Assembly (NCBI GenBank): GCA_002682825.1
Contig: NOKP01000005.1
Coordinates: forward strand, 310,001-374,000
DNA length: 64,000 nt
Source of the DNA: Neonectria sp. B-13
Lineage: Eukaryota > Ascomycota > Sordariomycetes > Hypocreales > Nectriaceae
Direction of reading: 5' to 3'
In this document: in pieces, positions 10,210-19,443 of the stretch
Numbering within the stretch: the stretch's first letter is position 1
Layout: every line of letters starts with the position of its first letter
Made by a program: the position numbers and the translations under genes
The notes under the pieces: model-generated
What the model saw: only the letters and a program-made list of their open reading frames with translations
The model's database searches: none
What the model was told of the DNA's origin: nothing

Positions 10210-11055
10210 ATGACACAGTCACGAGGACAAGTCATTCGTCGAACTCTTTGCTTTTATAGTGAACCACCGGGTGAAGAAGCGCCGTCCTATATTGCGGAAA
10301 CTTCAGAGCTTCCGGGGGAAAGGAACTACGAACACCACCGCGTAATAGTCGCGATCGGTGATATTCGAGGCCAGGAAGCAGGCTATTCGCTCCGTACTCA
10401 CTCGTTCGCCGCACTACCAGGCGCGTTTTCTGGACTCCATTTCGACTTCAAGAACGGCACCCAGATCTCAACTCGATATATTCCGTATATAAAGACCCTG
10501 CTCCTAAATACTATTCCCGGGGCGACCAACATCGTGGTATTCGATCACGCCATCCGGAAAGCGTCCACGGCTAAAGTCCCTTCACGCCAGGTCCGGAAGA
10601 TACACATTGATCAGTCTTGTAGAGGGGCGCTAGGGCGGGCTCGCCGCCATCTCGACAAACATACCGTGGAGTCAATTGAGAGCGGGTCGAAGCGGTTCCT
10701 CATAGTCAATGTTTGGAAGTCGATCCGTGGGAACGTCACGGACCATCCCCTAACCTTCGCGGACTGTCGTTCGCTCCAGCAGTCGGACTTGGTCCCTGTT
10801 CAGCAGATCTATCCAGACTACGTCGGTGAGACATATGCGGTCAGGAGTCAAAGCCAGCAGGAATTCTGGTATTGGAGCAACATGACGGATGATGATCTTC
10901 TGTTGTTGCAATGCTTCGACAGTTCTGAGCGAGAGGTTATCAATCAAGGGGGTTTGGTTTATGCACAATGTGCGCACGGGTCATTTGAACTGAATGAGGG
11001 GGACGAAAAGTATGAGAGGGAAAGCATTGAAGTGCGATGTCTTGTATTGTACTGA
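10210..11055 (+). CDS. asaB/CmcJ-like hydroxylase/desaturase family protein
   Basis: A single-exon frame of 281 aa. Recognisable family order: an N-terminal FYSEPPGEEAPSYI, IGDIRGQEAGYSLRTHSF, VVFDHAIRK, then the metal-site-like KIHIDQSCRGALGRARRHL, FLIVNVWKSIRG, ADCRSLQQSDLVPV, GETYAV and LLLQCFDS. This is the fungal family that includes asaB-type proteins, CmcJ and GA4-desaturase-like enzymes, thought to be iron/2-oxoglutarate oxygenases of secondary metabolism. The His and Asp of HID are in the expected place. It stands alone, with no synthase nearby, so a pathway cannot be named. Length is normal and there is no signal peptide. The first ~8 residues are uncertain. Confidence 0.78.
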   Translation: MTQSRGQVIRRTLCFYSEPPGEEAPSYIAETSELPGERNYEHHRVIVAIGDIRGQEAGYSLRTHSFAALPGAFSGLHFDFKNGTQISTRYIPYIKTLLLNTIPGATNIVVFDHAIRKASTAKVPSRQVRKIHIDQSCRGALGRARRHLDKHTVESIESGSKRFLIVNVWKSIRGNVTDHPLTFADCRSLQQSDLVPVQQIYPDYVGETYAVRSQSQQEFWYWSNMTDDDLLLLQCFDSSEREVINQGGLVYAQCAHGSFELNEGDEKYERESIEVRCLVLY

Positions 11056-12050
11056 TATTTTCACTTGGGAACCTGATGTCAACTATCAGATATAAAACCA
11101 TGTATCTATTGCAACGAACTAAGCCGGATTGGGACAGGATCGGGTTTGAAGGGCCTCCGGGTAGTGGTTAGTGGTGGTTTGGAACCCCCTTGTATTAGGA
11201 GCACACACTATCTAGCAATTGACCTTTGTTCAAAAGTATCTATTGCAACATTGTCTAGTAAAACCAAGAGCTTCCATGATCTCAGATCCCCCATAACTTG
11301 TGATACTCTAGGCAAGAGAACCCTAGGGGTCCCATCAAATATTTGCGATTCCTTCAGCTCAATCTCAGCTCAGAGCGGTAACAGCTCAGCTCTAGAAGTG
11401 GAAAAGGCTTTTGATGAGCCTGAGTTTTGTTTTCAAGTAAGATGCTATCCAGGACGGGGGCCACACAAAAAGATTTAGGGATTCCCTCAGCACCCAGGTA
11501 ATTGAGAAGTCCAAGTTGTTTGTCTGCCGGTATTGAAGGATTACGACGAATGATAATTCCCGCTTCGGAGGCGGTAGCCTCAAGGCTCTTGCTGTAGTCG
11601 ACAAAATTCGTTCGAAGGCCAGTTTAAATACCTGCAAGCGCAAAGTATCTGTCCAGTGTAACTGTAATCTTAACGTCTCGGGGTCAGCCCATAGTCAGAT
11701 ACTCTGCCGCCACAAGCTGAGCAAGGAAAATGCAGTGGTCGACGTAAAAGAGGCGGGGACTCTCTCAGCACTGTCTGGAATGGCAAAAGTCCAACTCTAA
11801 TTTAGTGTGGAGCATGACTGGTATTATAATTCTAAGCTGTAGCTGTTTATATTAGAGAATAAGCACATTTTTATTAATTCATATATTAAGAATAACAAGC
11901 ATTAAAGATAAACTATTATTAAAGAGAGTTTATATTTATTGTATTTTTAATTACTTATACAGTGTAAGACTTACTCTTCTTTACTATTTTTCAGCATATT
12001 TTCCCACATCTCTTTCTTAATTCCTTTCTCGTTTGCCAGTGGGTTATTAC
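11056..12050. other. Gene-poor stretch becoming strongly AT-rich
   Basis: No gene is supported. From about 11815 the base composition falls sharply to AT-rich sequence with many short TA-rich words, typical of a RIP-affected block. Reading frames at 11146-11478 and 11392-11643 show nothing recognisable. Confidence 0.5.
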
Positions 12051-12059
12051 TTATCTTTC

Positions 12060-12690
12060 TCGCAACTATAACTTCAATGCATTCATCTTTAGCACTCCCC
12101 CAATCTGGATATGTTATTATCTTCTTCTTTATCCACTCTTGAAACCCTGCTCAAGTAACATAGCGCTTTAACGTTTATTTAAAATCCAAGCACTACTTAT
12201 AACTTTTCTCATTATACCTTTATAGAAGCTACTTCACTTTGCCCCTTCGCTTTATTACCAATTAGTCTTAGTACTTTCTCTGAGAGAATTTATAAAAAGA
12301 GTTTAACTAACAGTTTTAACAACCTTATATACATAGAGAGTTCTTACTATTACTATTAGTCTTCTAACAGTAAATATTATACTAAAATAGAATAAAGGCC
12401 TTAGTTCTTTCTAAGTAATAAGCCTCTTAAGAGCTAAGAGTATTTATCTCCTTTTTTACTATATAGCTTAAGGCTCTATATACTTTTCTCTTTACTACCT
12501 AGCCTAAGGCTCCTCTTAGTATATAACCTCTCTGCTTATAACTATACTGATTGTCTCATTATAAAAGTCTTAAACATTATAGTAAGGATTATAAAATTCT
12601 TCCTTCTTTTTGAGCCTCCTCCCTATCAATTATATGTCTATTAATCATTGTATAGTTGCAAAACGCCTTAAAGTCTTCCTATACCTTTGG
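12060..12690 (-). repeat. RIP-mutated copy of the 16.5-16.94 kb locus
   Basis: Side by side, 12350-12690 aligns with 16600-16940, and a shorter patch near 12095-12150 with about 16525-16580. Differences are overwhelmingly C-to-T and G-to-A relative to the 16.6 kb copy; for example ATTGTCTCGTCGTGGGAG there is ATTGTCTCATTATAAAAG here. About 200 bp near 12160-12340 lack a match and may be an insertion. The 36-bp units are present twice here (12455, 12491) and three times at 16665. The encoded C-terminus is destroyed. This is the classic mark of repeat-induced point mutation. Confidence 0.82.
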
Positions 12691-12890
12691 GGATTATCTG
12701 GGAGCTTAGATGTTTGCTGCCTCTTCTATATTTGTTGGCGCTGTTATGGCCCTTGCTGCTAGAACTGCAAATGTAGGATTAACGCTCAGCGTAAAGGTGT
12801 GAATGTCGCGAGCAAGCCACGCAGGTTTCTCAGAAGTCAGAGCTTCGTGTAGCCTAGAAGCACTAAATCAAATAGAAACAAAAGCAATAA
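12691..12890 (+). pseudogene. Decayed copy of the 3' end of the MFS gene at 1455-2759
   Basis: This segment matches 2645-2840: the final ~35 codons, the stop codon and the 3' flank (shared words include GTAAAGGTGTGAATGTCGC and AAGCCACGCAGGTTTCT). The Gln codon after GDYLGA is TAG, so the frame is broken. Several changes are transversions, unlike the adjoining RIP copy, so it may derive from a diverged paralog rather than directly from the 1455 gene. Only the tail of the gene is present; upstream it abuts the other copied sequence at about 12690. Confidence 0.8.
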
Positions 12891-14849
12891 GCGAGAGTTT
12901 GCTGACAGAGGCTCCAATAGAGATCACATTAAAGTTAGATCGGTAGTTTGCTACTCGTGCTAGCTAAGAAACGGCTTGAGTTTCGTCTCATTAAATTTAA
13001 CAACCTACAGCTTCAAACCCCGACTGTCCCAGATCTATGATGAGGCTCAGCTATGGCCAGGTATAGATCTATGCGGCGTTGTTAGTTGCGTGGATTTCAC
13101 ATGTTTCAGTACTCGGGCGTGTTGGTGGAAGAGCTAAATGAAGAGGTTCCACTCACTGATCAAGCACATTGGAGACAGTTCCCTGCCTAAACTTGGCATC
13201 AGATGATCAAGAGTAAGGGTGGGTAGAGGATACGAAGGACGTTGGGACTCGTTTCCCAAGGCATCTTCGCACGAGTTGCCGAGAGAGACAGAATTGAGTG
13301 CTATGAGAGGCTGTACGATGGAAGGTGCACAATGCATTCTCTCCATATTCATAAATCTAGGCAGTACACAGATCTAATAGGGAAGAACTACAAGCCCCCG
13401 TCTGGTTGATCTACAGATTGTCTTAGATTCTCGGTAGCTGCATGTCAGTTTGGATCTACTCAGGCCCCGTATCATGTATAACGGTGGAGTTGAGTCGTCT
13501 GTGATTTTCAGCTCTACACCGGTAAAGAATATTTAGTTAGTAGATTTTTCCAGACCTGTTGAGTCTATATTGTTAATGGTATAGACGTTTCAAGATCTAC
13601 TTGACAGCAAGGTAATATTCAGCAGGCTATAGCTCCCACACTCGCAGCCGTAAAACACCATATTCTGGACAAGAGCGTGAGGGTATCACGAACCAAAATG
13701 GGTTATACTTAACGACTGAAAATGTCCGAGGTCAAGTCCACCAGGTTGAAAAAAAGAGAAGCCTGAAAGTTTCGCCTAATACTTCTGTCAACATCACTCC
13801 CAAAGTCAACATAAAAGAAAAAGCCCCAAACACAGCATCACTCACAGATGGAAAGTTTCTACACAATGTGGAGGAAAACTACTCTAAACAACTTAATTGG
13901 ACTACATACGACGCTGGAAAAATGGAAGAAATATCCAAACCCAGTTAATACTATCAACATACACGGCAGCTTATTTCCCTTCGCTGTTCTTCTGTGCCTC
14001 GGTCGCCGCTCGCACTTCAGCTTCGTGGCAAGATGCGCATTGACCTCCTGGCATATAGTACGCGTTGTGTATCGGACAATGTTCTGTATGACCCTTCTTG
14101 ATGTAACGGGAAGAGAAAGCTTTCCGCATGTTGGACTAATGGGGGTTTCGTAAATTCTGAAGACACGGTGTGCGAGAAACTTACCAGTGATGACCCATTG
14201 CGTTTGACTGGCAAACAAGAATCGATGGATTGGTCTGAGAAAGACAGGTGGTGGACTGACAATCCCGATGCTGGTGGACGATATTGGAACAGTCAAAAGA
14301 ATATCTCCTCGGCTGTGGTGTTTAAGAAGATATTGAGTCTCTGCGAAGGAATGAAGTGGGAAATTGAGATGTTCGAAAAGTTTGGACTTGATATGAGTAA
14401 GATTTGGTGTTGAGGTGTTCAGTGAAATTCGAGATTATTGTGACCAGCCTCGCTTTGTACACGCTCGAGGCTCTCACAAGCCAACATCCCATGCGGCCAT
14501 ACGGACTACTTTGATATACTTGCCGCCAGAGAAATGGATCGTTGTCTCAGGAGGATGGAGACCCTCCAGAATGATAGGGTCGCCGAAGCTCCTGACACTT
14601 CGGCGGCTACAGAAGCAAGGGTACGGCGGTTCAAACTTCTTTGAATAGCATGATTGGCGTTTCACTCTTTTCGGCAGTTCAAGTTTAGATCACTTAAGCG
14701 CTGGAATGACTGTGAAGAAGAATTGATTGGCTGACGACTGTGGCCTTACTTGTTAGCTACAACCAATGAGTCAGCTGAAACCCCAAATAACCTGGCATTT
14801 CAGCATCCGATGTCTAGGCTACAACCAACAACCAAGAATCAACACCAGC
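12891..14849. other. Gene-poor stretch, no recognisable gene
   Basis: Nearly 2 kb without a supported gene. Reading frames at 13848-14153, 14168-14413 and 14415-14648 (plus) could be remnants, but no family is recognised and no splice path joins them convincingly. The last ~150 bp should be the promoter and leader of the APH-like gene. Confidence 0.45.
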
Positions 14850-16265
14850 ATGGCGCATGGCGACAAAGACGGGCCTCCTTCGAGCCCTCGACTGGCATCC
14901 ATGCGAGACAGCGAGAACGAGGATGAAGAAAATGACAATGCAGAGCTGTTTACTGAGGTTCTCGCCCATCTCGACAAAGACAGTCTCCCCAAGCTTGCGG
15001 CTGCCGTGCGTCAACAATGCGAAACAGAGTACGATGGACAGGATCCAGTTGTCGAGCGGCCCATCTACGGCTCGTATAACGTTCTTTTACCCCTGGTTTT
15101 CCCGGATGGCGCTCGATGGTTGGCCAAAATCCCAGTCAATGGAACGCCGAGCCATTGGGATGCAGTATCGTCTGGTGCCCTAAGTGCGGAAGCACACACC
15201 ATGCGTCTCTTGAAACGGGAGACGACGGTTCCCATTCCAGCTGTCTTCGACTTTTCCGCGACAACAGACAACCGAATTTGCTGCCCCTATATTCTAATGT
15301 CCTTCATTCCTGGGAAGCCCTTGCACGACGTCTGGTTCAGGGACTCCAGCCCGGAAGATGTTGAGCAATACCGGACTCGTGCTCTTCAAGATATCGCCTC
15401 TGCCATGGCACAGCTCAAAATCTTTTCTTCCGATAAGGGCGGTTTTATGACCTTCGACTCGAACGGGAATCCAACTTCTGAGATCGGGCCTATGCGGCAT
15501 ATCGACCACCAAGCGATGCTGGATCGCTGGTTCATTCACAAAGACCCAGCCGACGATCCAATATACGTCGAATCCCCCACTTTCGACAGCCCGCATGATT
15601 ATTTCGTGTTCCCCTTAAGTCTTCATGAAGAAACTAGACCGTTCCCAAAAGGTGTCTTGTTGCTTTTAGAACTCCTCATCAGCTGCATTCCGGTCCCTCC
15701 TGATACAAAGCCTTTCGTTCTCGCACATCCTGACTACGATATCCAAAACTTCATAGTCTCGGATACAGGTGAGCTCCAAGGCATCATCGACTGGGATGGT
15801 GTTGCAGTTGTCCCTCGCAGTGTTGGGAGCGAGAGATACCCGGGCTGGCTCACTCGAGACTGGGATCCCGCAATGTATGGGTACGATGAGTCGATGGAAA
15901 AAGAGGTAGAGCCCGGGGATGTCCGGGAGGATTCTCCGAAGACGCTCAAATTCTATCGGGCGCTCTACAAAGACTTGGTGTTCAAGACGCGAGAAGATTG
16001 GCAGAACCTCGACGCGGAACCCGACGAGAATATCACACGCATGTCTTTGATCACAGAGAACCTGACCATTGCAGCTCAGGATCCGCAGTGTCGGAACGAC
16101 ATTCTTCGGAAGTTCATTGAAGAGATTGCGGTAGTGTTTGATGGGAAGGTGGACCTCAACTTTATGGACTTAGTCAACGACTTCGCTTCTGAAACAGTTA
16201 GTGATGACACCATTCAGACACTCAAGAGTGGTGTTAAGATTCTTTTGACGAAGGATGACTTATAG
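14850..16265 (+). CDS. Aminoglycoside-phosphotransferase-like (APH) domain protein
   Basis: A single exon of 471 aa from the ATG at 14850; an upstream in-frame ATG at 14766 would add 28 residues that do not look like the family. The N-terminus is acidic (SENEDEENDNAE). A kinase-like N-lobe follows with RWLAKIPV (the Lys would bind ATP) and ETTVPIPAVFDF. Then come the catalytic FVLAHPDYDIQNFIV, an HxDxxxxN-type loop, and GIIDWDGVAVVPRSVG with the Asp that would bind Mg. The tail contains RYPGWLTRDWDP, typical of large fungal APH-like families. Substrates in fungi are unknown; these are not established antibiotic-resistance genes. Length is normal for the fungal group. Confidence 0.85.
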   Translation: MAHGDKDGPPSSPRLASMRDSENEDEENDNAELFTEVLAHLDKDSLPKLAAAVRQQCETEYDGQDPVVERPIYGSYNVLLPLVFPDGARWLAKIPVNGTPSHWDAVSSGALSAEAHTMRLLKRETTVPIPAVFDFSATTDNRICCPYILMSFIPGKPLHDVWFRDSSPEDVEQYRTRALQDIASAMAQLKIFSSDKGGFMTFDSNGNPTSEIGPMRHIDHQAMLDRWFIHKDPADDPIYVESPTFDSPHDYFVFPLSLHEETRPFPKGVLLLLELLISCIPVPPDTKPFVLAHPDYDIQNFIVSDTGELQGIIDWDGVAVVPRSVGSERYPGWLTRDWDPAMYGYDESMEKEVEPGDVREDSPKTLKFYRALYKDLVFKTREDWQNLDAEPDENITRMSLITENLTIAAQDPQCRNDILRKFIEEIAVVFDGKVDLNFMDLVNDFASETVSDDTIQTLKSGVKILLTKDDL

Positions 16266-16636
16266 TTGCAACAATGCAGTCACTAGGTATGAAGTGAAGG
16301 AATATAAACTCCAACTTTGCATTAGACTGAGTCTGAGTGGGGTTTTCGGCCCCGAGAGACTTTCTAAGTTTAGGCGCCCACCAAAATTGAGTTAAACCTT
16401 CCATGTCCTCTGTGATACTGAGCTCATGAATGACTATGTTATTCTTACCGGCTCGAATCCAGCGCTCTGTATCTCTAACAGTACGACCTCCGTCCCTGTC
16501 TGTACACGGAGATAAAAGGGGTCATCTTCACCACTGCACCAATCCAGATATGCCATCATCCCCTTCTTCGTTCTTAGGGGTGACAATTGTATTGAAACAG
16601 GATGGGAGCCTCAGTTCTTCACGAGCGACAAGCCTC
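16266..16636. other. Intergenic, part of the duplicated segment
   Basis: This convergent interval holds the 3' ends of both flanking genes. From about 16520 it is also represented in the RIP-damaged copy near 12095-12420, so the duplicated unit extended past the coding region. Confidence 0.5.
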
Positions 16637-17329
16637 TCAAGAGCCATGGGCATCTGCCTCCATCTTTACTACCCGGCCTGAGGCTCCATGTGCCTCCCTC
16701 TTTACTACCCTGCTTGAGGCTCCATGTGCCTCCCTCTTTACTACACGGCCCGAGGCTCCTCTTGGCGTACGACCTCTCCTCTTGCGGCCATGTCGATTGT
16801 CTCGTCGTGGGAGTCTCAAACGTTGTAGTAAGGATTGCAAAATTCCTCCTTCTTTTCGGGCCTCCTCTCTATCAATCATATGTCCGTCAATCAACGTGTA
16901 GTTGCGAAACGCCTCAAAGTCCTCCCACACCTTGACCGGCTTCTCTATTCTCCGTGCATCAATCAGGTCAACAATGTTGACCAATGTGCTCTTGAGATCC
17001 CTCTTGCATTCCTGGATTGAATGACTGGCCGGGATTCTGACTTCACTGCAAAGGGCCTGGTAGCCTTGGAGCTTTTCCTCGTCCGTGAGCTCGTGTTCTT
17101 CCTCGAGCTCCTGTGATTGCGAGAAGTAGTGTAGCTTTAGTTCGGATCGTAGAGCAATCGTGCGCTGTCTCTGGTACTCTTGGGATCCGCTGGCCCAGTC
17201 CTGAGAGGATGCGAGGCGCGAGAATTCGTTGTCGAAGGACGCGTTGTCGTTGGGAACAAAGCTGTCGAATTTCTCGAAGTGGGACTGGGATGATGGGGGA
17301 GGCATATTAGCCATGTCTGCAGCTGCCAT
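16637..17329 (-). CDS. Unknown protein with C-terminal 12-residue repeats
   Basis: A single-exon frame of 230 aa starting at the ATG at 17329. The N-terminal half is polar. Residues about 60-160 are rich in charged helix (HYFSQSQELEEEHELTDEEK, then LVNIVDLIDARRIEKPVKVW and FRNYTLIDGHMI). The C-terminus is basic, with three copies of a 12-residue unit like GASGRVVKREAH encoded by 36-bp DNA repeats. No signal peptide, membrane segment or catalytic motif is seen. A mutated second copy of its 3' part lies near 12350-12690, so the sequence belongs to a duplicated family in this genome. I do not recognise the family; a regulatory or structural nuclear role is only a guess from the basic tail. Confidence 0.6.
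   Translation of the reverse strand: MAAADMANMPPPSSQSHFEKFDSFVPNDNASFDNEFSRLASSQDWASGSQEYQRQRTIALRSELKLHYFSQSQELEEEHELTDEEKLQGYQALCSEVRIPASHSIQECKRDLKSTLVNIVDLIDARRIEKPVKVWEDFEAFRNYTLIDGHMIDREEARKEGGILQSLLQRLRLPRRDNRHGRKRRGRTPRGASGRVVKREAHGASSRVVKREAHGASGRVVKMEADAHGS
16665..16762. repeat. 36-bp tandem repeat, nearly three copies
   Basis: Units begin TTTACTAC at 16665, 16701 and 16737, exactly 36 bp apart; the third is partial. They lie inside the gene at 16637-17329 and encode its 12-residue repeats. The RIP copy has two units. Confidence 0.9.
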
Positions 17330-17956
17330 CTTGCCAAGGTAATGCTGGAGGGCCGCAAGCGTATTGCTGGTCTTGAGGCGAAATTGAAGATAATTATGGC
17401 GTGAAGCAATGAGACGCGTTTGGCTCTAGACTGAGTTGGGCGCAAGGCCAAGTAGCACCACAATTACAGACCCGCTTGGTGCGACTAATAGGTGGGGACG
17501 GGGCGGTCACAGCTGGCAGAACTACGATGACCCACTTCTATCCTCTAATCACAGTCCACCAACACCAACGGATCAGGATTGATCGATCGGCCCCACATAT
17601 ACCCGTTCCGTGAGATCGTGGCCTCATCGGCCGCAGGCTCAGCCCTGACATCGCTGTGGTTGAATGTAATGCTAAGCCGAGTAAGAAATCTTTAGTAGAT
17701 ATTATGTAGTTCCCCCCTTTCTTTATAACTAATACAATCCTTCTATTTATCTATAATAGAGTCTAATAGTATATGTTAATATACTTAACTATTAATGTAG
17801 TCCTCTATAAATGCTGGCTTATTAAATATGATCTATAGCCTGGGATATTTGATCTCTTACTATAATTATTTTCAACAGGTCTTATTTATGGATATTCGAG
17901 TGATATTAACAATTTATCACGTTACTCGTTATCTTGAAAACGGTTGTGCTGTTTCC
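17330..17956. other. Intergenic with an AT-rich patch
   Basis: Promoter side of the gene at 16637-17329 and 3' flank of the rhodopsin-domain gene. About 17690-17930 is AT-rich. No gene is seen. Confidence 0.5.
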
Positions 17957-19443
17957 CTATTCATGCGGCTTCACCGTCGATACCCGCACCATTGTCTCGT
18001 TCTTGACCATAATTCCACCAAAGCCCGAACCGGCGGGGACGTCATCTGAGGCGCTGTCGGCACCTCGCCCAGTGACGGTAGAGGTATTGCCGCGGTGTCG
18101 ATCCAGCGCATGGCTCTCAAAATCGGGGATGGAGCCGCGGCGGCCCCGGTCGGACTCGGCGAGCTGGTGCGTCGAGCTGGATTCGTCGCCCTCGGATGCC
18201 TTGGGCAGTGTTGAGAGGCGAATTGACTTCTTGGTTTGGCTGCGACTGTAGCTGTGTCCGTAAGTGTTTGAGCCCGAGCCGATGGTAGAGGCTGGGTTGG
18301 TGCAGGTGAAAAGGTAAAGACAGGCGGGTCGGACGGTGGGGAGACAAGCTGCAAGATACGATCAGTAACCAGTTTACAAAAGCCGTAGAGATCGTCGAAA
18401 GTCAGCGAGACATACCTGATACAGTGACAAGATTGACCTCAGCCGACGCCCAAATGACAATGGTGCACAGGTCCCAGGTCACATCTTCCGACGTAGGATC
18501 ATATACAGTAGAGGCTACAATAATAACTAAGGCAGCTATGCAGATACTTTGAGAATTCGTTAGCAAAGGAACAAACTGGTGACTTTTGATGTATATGGTG
18601 TCACTTACAAGATACCAAACATGAACATGACCATGATGCCCAGCTTCTGCAGCGCGGGGAGCTGCAGCTTCCGAATCTGCATGATGGGCAGGATCAGGAT
18701 GGCGATGTCGATCATGACATGGACCAAGATGGTTCCGAAGAAGAACTTGGTGTCTTCAATATCACATCTTCCGTTCTTCAAGGCTTCGGAATCCCAAAAG
18801 GCATGGACGGGGGTGCAGTGGAATATGCCCATGATTGTCTACCAGAGTATCAAGTCAGTTCCAGTTCATCGTCACGTCTTGAAGCTTTCTGATAATAACT
18901 CACTCGAACGATGATCCATATAAGAGAGCATGCAAACAGGATTTGGATCGGCAGTTTGATGTTGGTAACCCGGAACATGCGCCAGTAGAGGCTCAAGATG
19001 GACGCCTTGGCGAAAAAAAGCGCCGACGCGTACACCAGCTCCGCAATGTAGAGGAGTAACTTGGTTTTATATAGCGCTTCCTCCTTGGACAGGTTTTTGA
19101 CATCTTGGATATGTAGTCCAAATCCGCTACTGATCCCTAGCCACGAGTGTCAGCACCCACATCCGCTGGAGTGTGTGTTAAGAACCTACAAATGGGTATG
19201 ATGATGAGCCAAGCAATTGCCATGGCCTAAGATTGGGGTTAACAAGCCGTCTTTGTCAGTGATGAGGTCCTAATGTCAACTTACATAGCAGCAAAGCGCA
19301 AAGTAGTCATCCCACCAGAGCTGAATCCTCGTAAGTCTGCGGCTCACGAGACGGAGTAGGATGAAGATGGTCGCAGCCGCAAAGGTAATGAACTCTGCCG
19401 CCCAAAGGTCTGGCTGCTTGGACTCCATCTTTGTCGCACCCAT
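17957..19443 (-). CDS. Fungal rhodopsin-domain integral membrane protein
   Basis: Six exons, complement(17957..18348, 18416..18546, 18609..18838, 18904..19136, 19190..19226, 19285..19443), give 393 aa with all phases closing. Family marks in order: LVSRRLTRIQLWWDDYFAL after the first helix, MAIAWLIIIPI, FFAKASILSLYWRMFR, IFHCTPVHAFWD, FFFGTILVHVMIDIAILILP, and ACLPTVRP leading into a polar Ser/Arg-rich cytosolic tail. This is the large fungal rhodopsin-domain (PF20684-type) family of seven-helix plasma-membrane proteins whose role is mostly unknown. It is not an opsin; no retinal Lys is claimed. No CFEM domain is seen before the membrane part; the start at 19443 is placed directly before the first helix. 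Confidence 0.85.
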
